Source of the DNA: Alphaproteobacteria bacterium
GTDB taxonomy: Bacteria > Pseudomonadota > Alphaproteobacteria > UBA6615
DNA length: 21,569 bases
Reading direction: 5' to 3'
Assembly (NCBI GenBank): GCA_029243445.1
Contig: JAQWSA010000018.1
Span: 1-21,569, forward strand
The notes below the pieces were generated by a model that searched no databases, was not told the origin of the DNA, and saw only the letters and a program-made list of their open reading frames with translations. A program made the position numbers and the translations under genes. Shown piece after piece: positions 1 through 7,142 of the stretch (within the stretch, counting starts at the first letter, position 1; every line of letters starts with the position of its first letter).

Positions 1-719
1 GTACTGGAATTTTTACCTCTAAAGATGCTGCAGGCAAACACCTTGATGCCGGAGCTAAAAAGGTTTTGATATCAGCACCGGCCAGCGGTGCTGATATAAC
101 TGTTGTTCAAGGCGTCAATAACAATAAATTAAGAAAATCGCACAAGATAGTCTCTAACGCATCTTGCACTACTAACTGCCTAGCACCAGTTGCGGCCGTT
201 TTAGATAAAGAAATTGGTATAAAACACGGCTTTATGACTACCGTTCATAGCTACACTGGCGATCAACCAGTTCTGGATACATTGCATTCTGACCTTCATA
301 GGTCTAGAGGAGCCGCTACCTCTATGATCCCGACTTCTACTGGCGCGGCTAGAGCTGTAGGCCTTGTGCTACCTCAACTTGCCGGAAAAATAGATGGAAC
401 GGCAGTACGTGTACCAACTCCAAATGTATCTATGGTGGATTTAGTTTTTGAATCAAAAACAAACACTTCAGCAGATACAGTGAACAATGCCATAATTAAA
501 GCGGCAATTGGAAAACAACTAAAGGGTATTCTTACCACAAACAATGAGCCTCTTGTTTCCTCAGACTTTAACCATAACCCTGCAAGTTCTGTATTTGATT
601 TAACTCAGACCCAAGTAACTGATAAGAGATTGGTTCGTGTTCTTAGCTGGTATGATAATGAATGGGGCTTTTCATCTCGTATGAGTGATACTGCATTGCA
701 AATGGCCAAATTAGTATAG
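1..719 (+). CDS. gap: Glyceraldehyde-3-phosphate dehydrogenase, 5'-truncated by window edge
   Basis: Type I phosphorylating GAPDH, the cytosolic glycolytic enzyme that converts glyceraldehyde 3-phosphate to 1,3-bisphosphoglycerate. The open frame runs in from the window edge (first whole codon at 3-5), so the NAD-binding N-terminus is missing. The first residues read [20 protein letters not shown], the usual segment before the ISAP motif. The active-site motif SNASCTTNC with its catalytic Cys is present. So are the catalytic-His region (VHSYTGDQ), the phosphate-binding STGAARAVG segment, the [12 protein letters not shown] stretch, and the C-terminal [11 protein letters not shown]. The TTG at 66-68 is an internal Leu codon, not a start. 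The gene lies upstream of an aldolase gene on the same strand. In many alphaproteobacteria pgk sits next to gap, but here a small unknown gene follows instead. Confidence 0.97.
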   Translation, partial: TGIFTSKDAAGKHLDAGAKKVLISAPASGADITVVQGVNNNKLRKSHKIVSNASCTTNCLAPVAAVLDKEIGIKHGFMTTVHSYTGDQPVLDTLHSDLHRSRGAATSMIPTSTGAARAVGLVLPQLAGKIDGTAVRVPTPNVSMVDLVFESKTNTSADTVNNAIIKAAIGKQLKGILTTNNEPLVSSDFNHNPASSVFDLTQTQVTDKRLVRVLSWYDNEWGFSSRMSDTALQMAKLV

Positions 720-801
720 GCTAAGTAAACATTATTCAGTCGGATGTTACATATATTTATTAAATTAAAGCTCATCACCAGGTGCAAATTGGTTATAATG
801 C

Positions 802-1239
802 GTGACTAATAAATCAAATCCACAAATTGTTGTTTATGCTCTAGAGGATGCTAACAGCGCTTTAGAGGCAGCTATAAGATTGAATATTTCTGTTACGCTT
901 GTTAGTCCAATCAATGCAGTAGCTTATGCTGGGCCAGCTTGGTTTCGTGAAATTATTTCTCAAGCTCATAATTCCTTTCCTGAAGCATCATTTAATAGTA
1001 TTCTAGATTGTTCTGGAGAAGCTGGTCATGCCTTATCAGCAATACGAGAAGGCGTTAAGGCTATATGCTACTCGGGATCAGATATATTAAATAATAAAAT
1101 TACAGAAATAGCTTCCCAAGCGGGGTGTAAAATTATTAAAATTGAATATGAGAAGGCCCTCGACCTTAGTAAACATAAAGATAAAGCATCCATTTGCCAT
1201 CAGTGGTTAAACAAAAAACTACAAGAAAACTTTATCTAA
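802..1239 (+). CDS. Conserved hypothetical protein between gap and fba
   Basis: A 145-residue soluble protein with no signal peptide or membrane segment. I cannot name a domain. It shows alternating strands and helices: IVVYALEDANSALEAAIRLN near residues 9-28, an AYAGPAWFREI motif near 42-52, and an ILDCSGEAGHALSAIREGVKAI stretch near 67-88. My impression is of one half of a Rossmann or TIM-like alpha/beta fold, and that proteins with this pattern occur beside aldolase genes in other alphaproteobacteria. Both points are recollection and inference. The start is GTG at 802: an ATG at 798 runs into a stop after three codons, and no good Shine-Dalgarno is visible. A role linked to the neighbouring glycolytic genes is possible from position only. 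Confidence 0.75.
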   Translation: MTNKSNPQIVVYALEDANSALEAAIRLNISVTLVSPINAVAYAGPAWFREIISQAHNSFPEASFNSILDCSGEAGHALSAIREGVKAICYSGSDILNNKITEIASQAGCKIIKIEYEKALDLSKHKDKASICHQWLNKKLQENFI

Positions 1240-1339
1240 CAATTGCAAAAATCGAGCATGTCGTTTAAGTCAAGATACCGACTTACGCCTGGCCCGCTCT
1301 CGGAAAAAACAAACCTGTTCTAAACGCGAGATTAAAAAA

Positions 1340-2260
1340 ATGAAAATAACACAGCGGGTCCGAAAAATACTTTCAAATTACGAGAGTGACAATCCTGGTA
1401 GTAAAACAAATTTAGCTCGCATTCTTATGACCGGCAAGCTAGCTGGAACCGGGAAGATGGTAATCCTACCTGTAGATCAAGGTTGGGAACATGGGCCGGC
1501 AAGAAGCTTTGCTCCCAATCCACCAGCCTACGACCCACATTACTTTTTCAAACTAGCTATTGATGCAGGATTAAATGCATATGCTGCTCCTCTAGGCCAA
1601 CTAGAAGCTGGAGCCGATACTTTTGCTGGATCTATGCCAATGATTTTAAAGCTAAACAACGCAAATTCACACGCAACAAGCAAAGATCAAGCCATTACCG
1701 CATCTGTAGAAGACGCGTTACGACTTGGTTGCACTGCAGTAGGCTTTACTATGTATCCTGGGTCAGATGAACAATTTGAAATGATTGAGGAAATAAGAGA
1801 AATAGCTTTAGAGGCGAAATCGTGTGGCTTAGCCGTCGTAATCTGGTCTTACCCTAGAGGAGGCAACATCTCGAAGGAAGGTGAAACAGCAATAGATGTA
1901 ACTGCTTATGCTGCGCACATGGCGGCACAACTGGGAGCTCATATAATTAAGGTAAAACCGCCAACTAGTTTCATTGAACAACCTGAAGCAAAGAAAATTT
2001 ATGAAACACATAAAATAGATGTTTCTAGTTTAAGCGCTCGTATTTCTCATGTCTTACAGTCGGCTTTCAACGGCCGAAGGCTAGTAGTGTTTTCTGGCGG
2101 CGCGGCAAAAGAAACTAAAGATATTTATAATGAAATCCGCCAACTAAACGAAGGTGGTGCATCGGGATCAATTATAGGGCGAAATAGTTTCCAGCGCTCT
2201 AAAGAAGAATCCCTTAAGCTTCTAAGTGACGTAATATCCATATATCAAGGAAAATTTTAA
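1340..2260 (+). CDS. fbaB: Class I fructose-bisphosphate aldolase (DhnA/FbaB family)
   Basis: A 306-residue Schiff-base aldolase of the archaeal/DhnA type that cleaves fructose 1,6-bisphosphate into dihydroxyacetone phosphate and glyceraldehyde 3-phosphate. It is metal-independent, unlike class II FbaA. Visible family features are VILPVDQGWEHGP (residues 41-53), the barrel strand AHIIKVKPPT (200-209) that holds the Schiff-base lysine (K204 or K206), and the phosphate-binding loops VFSGG (250-254) and IIGRNSF (278-284). The product feeds or draws on the GAPDH encoded upstream. The 100 bp before the gene hold a weak inverted repeat (TAAGTC 1266-1271 / GACTTA 1280-1285) but no clear promoter. 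The ATG at 1340 follows an A-rich leader without a strong Shine-Dalgarno. Confidence 0.93.
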   Translation: MKITQRVRKILSNYESDNPGSKTNLARILMTGKLAGTGKMVILPVDQGWEHGPARSFAPNPPAYDPHYFFKLAIDAGLNAYAAPLGQLEAGADTFAGSMPMILKLNNANSHATSKDQAITASVEDALRLGCTAVGFTMYPGSDEQFEMIEEIREIALEAKSCGLAVVIWSYPRGGNISKEGETAIDVTAYAAHMAAQLGAHIIKVKPPTSFIEQPEAKKIYETHKIDVSSLSARISHVLQSAFNGRRLVVFSGGAAKETKDIYNEIRQLNEGGASGSIIGRNSFQRSKEESLKLLSDVISIYQGKF

Positions 2261-2298
2261 ACCGTCGGCTAACATATACCAGTTATGAGAAATAAAAC

Positions 2299-2985
2299 TT
2301 GACTAAATTAGATGGTAAATCAAAAGACACCTGTCAGCTTTATCTAATAACACCGCCTAGAATTGATAACCAGGAGCTTCCTCAGTTCTTAGAAAAGCTG
2401 GAAAACACACTTAAATTAGGTGGTGTTGCATGCCTCCAATTACGCATTAAAAACCCTGATGATACACCTGCCCCTGATACAGTCATCAGACAAATAGCCA
2501 AAATACTAGTGCCATTAGTACAAGCACACGATGTCCCAGTTATAATGAATGATAGACCAGATCTTGCCGCAGAGTATGGATGTGATGGAGTGCACATAGG
2601 TCAAGATGATTCAAAATACAAAGAAGCCCGAGCTATAGTTGGTGAGAAAGCTATTGTTGGTGTTACTTGCCATAATTCACGTCATCTAGCCATGGCAGCC
2701 GCAGAACTTGGGGCAGACTATGTAGCTTTTGGGTCATTTTATCAGACAACAACTAAATCACCAAAATTTTATGCTAATCAAAATATCTTACAATGGTGGA
2801 ATGAAATAATGCAAATTCCCTGCGTTGCAATCGGAGGAATTACTGCTAAAAACTGTTTGCCACTAATTGAAGCGGGAGCAGACTTCCTTGCAGTTTCAGC
2901 TAGTGTATGGGACCATAAGGAAAGTCCTAGCATAGCAATATCAGAATTTACGTCGGCTTTCTTAAATGGTCGGTCATCAAGCTAA
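2299..2985 (+). CDS. thiE: Thiamine-phosphate synthase
   Basis: A 228-residue TIM-barrel enzyme that couples HMP pyrophosphate with carboxythiazole (or HET) phosphate to give thiamine phosphate. Family motifs appear in order: QLR (residues 47-49), NDRPDLA (84-90), DGVHIGQDD (96-104), GVTCHN (121-126), the substrate-binding GADYVAFGSFYQTTTK (138-153), AIGGITAKN (177-185), and VSASVW near 199. The start is TTG at 2299. An in-frame stop at 2293-2295 rules out an upstream start, and no in-frame ATG precedes the conserved core. A weak GAGA lies upstream. The gene follows fba by 38 bp on the same strand and may be co-transcribed. No TPP (THI-box) riboswitch is visible before it. Confidence 0.93.
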   Translation: MTKLDGKSKDTCQLYLITPPRIDNQELPQFLEKLENTLKLGGVACLQLRIKNPDDTPAPDTVIRQIAKILVPLVQAHDVPVIMNDRPDLAAEYGCDGVHIGQDDSKYKEARAIVGEKAIVGVTCHNSRHLAMAAAELGADYVAFGSFYQTTTKSPKFYANQNILQWWNEIMQIPCVAIGGITAKNCLPLIEAGADFLAVSASVWDHKESPSIAISEFTSAFLNGRSSS

Positions 2986-3058
2986 TTACAATCATTGCAT
3001 TTGACCCTACCAACTGTTAGATAGCCGCGCCCCATAAATTATTAAATAGGCTAAGCGA

Positions 3059-3628
3059 ATGAAAATAGACGGTAACGAGATCCGTCCTGGGAACGTCATA
3101 GAACATCAAAGCAGACTTTGGCGAGCAGTAAAAATACAGCATGTCAAACCAGGTAAAGGCGGTGCATATCTTCAAGTTGAGCTTCGGGAAGTAAGAGATG
3201 GAACAAAACTCAATGAACGATTTCGGTCAGCCGAAACTGTTGAACGCGTTAGACTTGAGCAAAATGAATATCAATTTTTGTATAGTGATTCAGAACAATA
3301 TACATTTATGGATCAAGAAACATACGAACAAGTTACTTTAGATAGTAATATATTAGGACCTGAACAAAGCCAATTTCTGCAGGATGGCATGATAGTTACG
3401 ATAGAGTCATACGAAGAATCTCCAATTGGGATTTCATTACCAGATAGAGTTACGCTTGTAGTCACCGAAGCAGATGCAGTTGTTAAAGGTCAAACTGCTT
3501 CCTCTTCATATAAACCAGCCATGCTAGAAAATGGTTTAAAAGTGTTAGTACCGCCACACATAGAGGCGGGAACACGTATAGTTGTGTCAACTGAAGACGC
3601 AACTTACGTTGAACGGGCAAAGGACTAA
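3059..3628 (+). CDS. efp: Translation elongation factor P
   Basis: A 189-residue factor that binds between the ribosomal P and E sites and relieves stalling at polyproline stretches. The KOW-like N-terminal domain holds the exposed loop HVKPGKGGA, with Lys33 at the site that is modified (lysylated or otherwise) in many bacteria. Two OB domains follow, and the C-terminal end has the typical [23 protein letters not shown] stretch. Length matches the family. It starts a common alphaproteobacterial gene order, efp followed by an inositol-monophosphatase gene. No epmA or epmB gene is in the window, so the modification route cannot be told. A TTGCAT at 2995-3000 could be part of a promoter, but no convincing -10 follows. 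Confidence 0.97.
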   Translation: MKIDGNEIRPGNVIEHQSRLWRAVKIQHVKPGKGGAYLQVELREVRDGTKLNERFRSAETVERVRLEQNEYQFLYSDSEQYTFMDQETYEQVTLDSNILGPEQSQFLQDGMIVTIESYEESPIGISLPDRVTLVVTEADAVVKGQTASSSYKPAMLENGLKVLVPPHIEAGTRIVVSTEDATYVERAKD

Positions 3629-3712
3629 AAAATAGTGAATAGACAATGGACTAAAAACGTTTTCGTAACAAAAATTTTTACTAATTTAAAAAAACGAATG
3701 GGTATCTAATCC

Positions 3713-4516
3713 ATGATGCGCTCACCTATTATTAACGTCATGGACAAGGCTGCGAGACGAGCAGGCAGAGCTTTAGCTCGAGATTTTAACGAAGTACAAC
3801 AATTACAGGTCTCTAAAAAAGGATCGGGAAACTTTGTCAAAAAAGCTGTTCGTAAAGCAGAAGGAACATTGAAATATGAACTAAGTAAGGCCAGGCCTAC
3901 ATATGGTTATTATAACAGCACTGATTTAGAGGAAAATACTGACGAAAATAGCCACCAATGGGTCGTAAGAGCCCTTGATGGGACATCAAACTATATGCAC
4001 GGTCAACCACATTTCTCAATATCAATAGCTCATTTGGAGAATAAAAACCTTATTGAAAGCTGTGTCTATGATCCTTTAAGTGAAGAATTTTTTTGGGCCA
4101 TTAGAAATACCGGAGCATTCCTAAATGATACACGCCTCAGGGTATCAAACCGTCAAAACCTTAATGAATGCATAATTGCAACTGAAATGCCCTTAATGAC
4201 AAATGAAAACCACCTGCATTACCTAACTACTCTAGGAGCCGTAATGGCAAGCACTGGTGGTGTAAGAACTGCGGGCGCCCCCGAACTCGACCTTGCTTAT
4301 CTGGCAGCAGGTAGATTTGACGGGTATTGGAGTTTTGATGTTTCAGCAAAAGATATTATGGCAGGCACTTTACTTGTACGAGAATCTGGTGGCTTTCTAG
4401 CTGATCAAGAAAATAAAAATTTAAATGAGAGTTCTGATGCTATTATTGCATCTAACGGCGCAATCAAAGATAGCCTAATACAATGTATTTGTTCCAATGA
4501 GCATTCGATTACTTAA
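3713..4516 (+). CDS. suhB: Inositol monophosphatase family protein (SuhB-like), active site degenerate
   Basis: A 267-residue member of the Mg-dependent inositol monophosphatase fold, in the usual alphaproteobacterial place after efp. The overall match is full length (QLQVSKKGSGNFV near residues 31-42, LDGTSNYMHG at 88-97, AGAPELDLAYLAAGRFDGYW near 187-206). Several metal-site residues are changed. The acidic residue of the usual VxxxD motif is V46. The GEE/MEES motif is replaced by NSTD, so S69 stands in for the metal-binding Glu. The WIIDPLDGTTN motif reads WVVRALDGTSN, so R86 replaces the first Asp and A87 the Pro. Only D89 and D214 of the core metal ligands remain, and the WD before the last helix is KD. 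The frame is uninterrupted and codon use looks normal. I infer loss of phosphatase activity. In E. coli, SuhB has a catalysis-independent role with RNA polymerase and Nus factors in rRNA antitermination, which could explain its retention. The ATG at 3713 is doubled by ATG at 3716. Confidence 0.88.
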   Translation: MMRSPIINVMDKAARRAGRALARDFNEVQQLQVSKKGSGNFVKKAVRKAEGTLKYELSKARPTYGYYNSTDLEENTDENSHQWVVRALDGTSNYMHGQPHFSISIAHLENKNLIESCVYDPLSEEFFWAIRNTGAFLNDTRLRVSNRQNLNECIIATEMPLMTNENHLHYLTTLGAVMASTGGVRTAGAPELDLAYLAAGRFDGYWSFDVSAKDIMAGTLLVRESGGFLADQENKNLNESSDAIIASNGAIKDSLIQCICSNEHSIT

Positions 4517-4648
4517 TAAAATAAATTATAGAATACTTTGCCCTAAAATTGTCATAGTAAAAGTACAAAATAAAAATACTTACAATCTTATGTCTTTACA
4601 TATTGTTATAAACTGCATGTTAGACAGAAACATAACGGTTATCTGATA

Positions 4649-5788
4649 ATGACCAGACCAAAGCGCTACCTAACCCGTATGGTAATATTTCTGATGATAG
4701 CAGCAATAGCTGTTGGTGCTCTATATGATCAGTTGTACGAAGCATTCATGGCCAATCCCGCAATAAACGGCATTATAGTGTTCGTTCTCGTGTTTGGTAT
4801 TTTTCTAGTATTTCGGCAAGTTTGGATGTTGAATGTTGAGGTAAACTGGATAGAAGCATACAGGAGTGAAAGAACAGTATTATCTGGCTCAGTGAATCTC
4901 TCACTACTAGCTCCCATGGCTACTATGTTCGGTGAAAGTAATGGAAGGCCTAGCCTAACAACTATTTCCATGCGATCTATCCTAGATGGAATCAGTGCTC
5001 GACTTGACGAAGCAAGAGACCTATCTAGGTACCTTATTGGATTACTAATATTTTTAGGGCTGCTTGGAACTTTTTGGGGGTTATTGCTTACTGTACGTTC
5101 AGTTGCAGATGTTATATCCGGACTACAAGTAAGCGGGGGTGACGTCACACAAGTATTTGATTCCTTAAAAACCGGATTAAGTGCACCCCTAGGTGGTATG
5201 GGAACAGCTTTTAGTTCTTCACTTTTTGGATTAGCTGGCTCTTTAATACTTGGTTTTCTTGATTTGCAGGCCGGTTCCGCACATAACCGGTTCTACAATG
5301 AACTGGAAGACTGGCTAAGTGGTCTGACAAGAGTATCAAGCGGCATGAGGACTATCGATGGTGACCAGAGTGTGCCAGCTTATATTCAAGCATTATTAGA
5401 AAAAACAGCTGACTCTCTTGATAATTTGCAACGTACAATTGCTAGGGGAGAGGCTACCAGAGGTAAAACTGATGTTGCAATAACAGCGTTAGCTGACGGT
5501 CTAACTACACTGACAGACCAAATGCGTACTGAACAAGACTTAATGCTAAAACTAGCTGAATCCCATAGCGAAATGCTAATCACATTGCCAAAGCTTGCTG
5601 AAGGGAAAATTGGAGGTATCGACGATGCAACTAAAAGTCATGTTCGGAATTTAGATAACTATCTAGCAAGACTAGTAGAAGATTCCGCTAGCGGAAGATC
5701 TGAAATAATCCAGGAACTGCGTGCAGAAATTCGTTTGCTTGCACGCACCATCGCTGCCAGTTCTGAAGAGAGCGACGGCAGGCATTAA
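4649..5788 (+). CDS. MotA/TolQ/ExbB-type proton-channel protein
   Basis: A 379-residue inner-membrane protein. Hydrophobic segments lie near residues 9-27, 39-56, 127-150 and 181-204. The last two carry the glycine-rich MotA/ExbB signatures GLLGTFWGLLLTV and GMGTAFSSSLFGLAGSLILG, which line the ion channel in this superfamily. A large cytoplasmic loop (57-126) separates the two pairs, as in MotA. From about residue 210 a long charged, helical, probably coiled-coil tail runs to the C-terminus. The partner gene, an OmpA/MotB-like anchor, starts 16 bp downstream. No flagellar, tol or ton genes are nearby, so the pair is more likely a non-flagellar stator-like complex of unknown task than a motility motor. 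It could be loosely annotated as ExbB or as a flagellar motor protein. Confidence 0.85.
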   Translation: MTRPKRYLTRMVIFLMIAAIAVGALYDQLYEAFMANPAINGIIVFVLVFGIFLVFRQVWMLNVEVNWIEAYRSERTVLSGSVNLSLLAPMATMFGESNGRPSLTTISMRSILDGISARLDEARDLSRYLIGLLIFLGLLGTFWGLLLTVRSVADVISGLQVSGGDVTQVFDSLKTGLSAPLGGMGTAFSSSLFGLAGSLILGFLDLQAGSAHNRFYNELEDWLSGLTRVSSGMRTIDGDQSVPAYIQALLEKTADSLDNLQRTIARGEATRGKTDVAITALADGLTTLTDQMRTEQDLMLKLAESHSEMLITLPKLAEGKIGGIDDATKSHVRNLDNYLARLVEDSASGRSEIIQELRAEIRLLARTIAASSEESDGRH

Positions 5789-5804
5789 TATGTTGGAATG
5801 AACT

Positions 5805-6488
5805 ATGCCTAGTTCTCGCTCTCGCAGCTACAACTCAGCAAGCTATTGGCCTGGCTTTGTTGATGCGTTGGCGGCATTATTAGTAGTAGTTGTATTCTTG
5901 ATTATGGTATTTGCGCTTGCACAAGCTTTTTTATCAGACGCTCTATCTGGAAGAGATACTGTACTAGAGAAATTAACATCCGAACTTGAAGAACTAGGCC
6001 AAATGCTCAGTCTAGAAAGAGATACAAATTCAAAGTTACAACTCTCTGTAGCTCAGCTGTCATCCGATTTAAACTCATCAATATCAGAACGAGATTTGCT
6101 AAAAGTAAGACTATCAAGCATAGAAAAAGAACTAGCTACAGAAAAATCTAAATATAATAATCAGATATTAGACCTAAATAAAATTATTAAAAGCGATAAA
6201 GAATCTATCGAATTACAATTACGTGATCTTGAAAGGTTAGGCCGTGATATTTTAGCACTTAAAGAAGTACGTAAAAACTTAGAAAATAAAGTTTCCGTTC
6301 TTATAGGTACGTTAGAGAGTACAGAAGGAGAATTAGGAAAAGTTAGGGACCTTTCAAAAGAACTAAAAGCAAAAGTTTTAGATGAATCAGAGCGCACCTT
6401 GCTGGTACAAAAGAAATTGAATAAAAGAGATATCCGACTTAAAGAATTACTTCAGAATAAAAAAATAGCTGAGAAATCATTAACATAA
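5805..6488 (+). CDS. OmpA/MotB-like channel partner, N-terminal half (ends at premature TAA)
   Basis: The 227-residue N-terminal half of a MotB-like protein. It has one transmembrane segment (about residues 17-44) that starts with PGFVDALAALLVVVVFLIMV. Asp20 sits where MotB and ExbD/TolR proteins carry the proton-binding Asp. A long, charged, heptad-rich coiled coil follows (about 50-227). The reading frame then meets TAA at 6486-6488 and continues open in the same frame to 7136, where the peptidoglycan-binding domain lies. Intact relatives are single proteins with TM anchor, coiled coil and OmpA domain. As it stands this fragment could pair with the MotA-like channel but would lack a cell-wall anchor. 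It starts 16 bp after the upstream gene stop. Confidence 0.8.
   Translation: MPSSRSRSYNSASYWPGFVDALAALLVVVVFLIMVFALAQAFLSDALSGRDTVLEKLTSELEELGQMLSLERDTNSKLQLSVAQLSSDLNSSISERDLLKVRLSSIEKELATEKSKYNNQILDLNKIIKSDKESIELQLRDLERLGRDILALKEVRKNLENKVSVLIGTLESTEGELGKVRDLSKELKAKVLDESERTLLVQKKLNKRDIRLKELLQNKKIAEKSLT
6486..6488 (+). other. In-frame TAA interrupting the OmpA/MotB-like gene
   Basis: This TAA is codon 228 of a reading frame that is otherwise open from 5805 to 7136 (443 sense-position codons plus the final stop). The codons on both sides (AEKSLT before, EKILSKKYQ after) continue the same charged coiled coil, so one base change from CAA, GAA or AAA, or one base-calling error, would explain it. 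No frameshift is needed. TAA ends many other genes here, so general reassignment is excluded. No readthrough or reinitiation signal is evident: the GGAGA at 6534-6538 has no ATG, GTG or TTG in frame at a suitable distance. Confidence 0.8.
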
Positions 6489-6584
6489 GAAAAAATATTA
6501 TCAAAAAAATATCAAAATAAAGTAAATTTAATAGGAGAACAACTAAGACAATTAAGAATTCAACTTGCGGCCTTAAATCAGGCA

Positions 6585-7136
6585 TTGGAAGCCTCGGAAT
6601 CGCAAAATAAAGAACGAAAAACTCAAATAGTAAATCTCGGGAAACGTCTTAATGCAGCATTAGCCACTCGTGTCCAAGAACTGGCACGTTATAGATCCGA
6701 ATTTTTTGGGCGACTGCGCCAAACTATTGGAAACCGGTCTGATATTCGTATAGAAGGTGACCGCTTTGTTTTCCAATCAGAAGTACTTTTTGAATCAGGG
6801 GCGGCGGATCTTAATCAGGCTGGTAGCCAGCAACTTGGTTTATTAGGGACAACTTTAAGAAAAATTTCAGAAGAAATACCCAAAGACCTTGACTGGGTAT
6901 TAAGAGTTGATGGGCATACAGATGAACGACCCATTAGCACTGCTCAATTTCCGTCTAACTGGGAATTATCGTCGGCAAGGTCAACTTCGGTTGTAAAATT
7001 TTTGATAAACCAAGGTATTTCACCTAACCGTCTAGTCGCTGCAGGTTTTGGTCAGTACCAACCTATAGACATAGGAAGTGATGAAATAGCTTACCGCCGC
7101 AACAGAAGGATAGAATTTAAGTTAACACAGCGATAA
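6585..7136 (+). CDS. OmpA/MotB-like channel partner, C-terminal OmpA domain (detached by premature stop)
   Basis: The C-terminal half of the interrupted gene. The homologous frame is open from 6489, and the first usable start codon is TTG at 6585, giving 183 residues. It begins in coiled coil (NKERKTQIVNLGKRLNAALA), then has the alphaproteobacterial linker RYRSEFFGRLRQTIGNRSDI and a complete OmpA-family peptidoglycan-binding domain. The domain shows FESGAADL, LRVDGHTDERP, NWELSSARSTSVVKFLINQG, LVAAGFGQYQP and YRRNRRIEFKL. The domain belongs in the periplasm, yet this fragment has no signal peptide or membrane anchor. A separately translated product would therefore be mislocalised, and function would need readthrough of the TAA. 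The gene ends 6 bp before the convergent ABC transporter stop. Confidence 0.75.
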   Translation: MEASESQNKERKTQIVNLGKRLNAALATRVQELARYRSEFFGRLRQTIGNRSDIRIEGDRFVFQSEVLFESGAADLNQAGSQQLGLLGTTLRKISEEIPKDLDWVLRVDGHTDERPISTAQFPSNWELSSARSTSVVKFLINQGISPNRLVAAGFGQYQPIDIGSDEIAYRRNRRIEFKLTQR

Positions 7137-7142
7137 TAGTTA

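Noticed and set aside
794..799. Perfect TATAAT as a promoter -10 box
   Set aside because: It lies 2 bp before the GTG start of the 802 gene, so transcription would begin inside the coding region, and there is no good -35 box.
1266..1285. Inverted repeat TAAGTC/GACTTA upstream of fba as a terminator or operator
   Set aside because: Six base pairs in A/T-rich DNA with no T-tract is not distinguishable from chance.
6486..6488. Genetic-code reassignment or selenocysteine-style recoding at the TAA
   Set aside because: TAA terminates many intact genes in this window, and selenocysteine or pyrrolysine use TGA or TAG. Mutation or sequence error is simpler.
4649..7136. Zorya-type anti-phage system (ZorA/ZorB resemble MotA/MotB)
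   Set aside because: No ZorC, ZorD or ZorE-like gene follows. The pair sits in a housekeeping efp-suhB context, and the next gene is a convergent ABC exporter.
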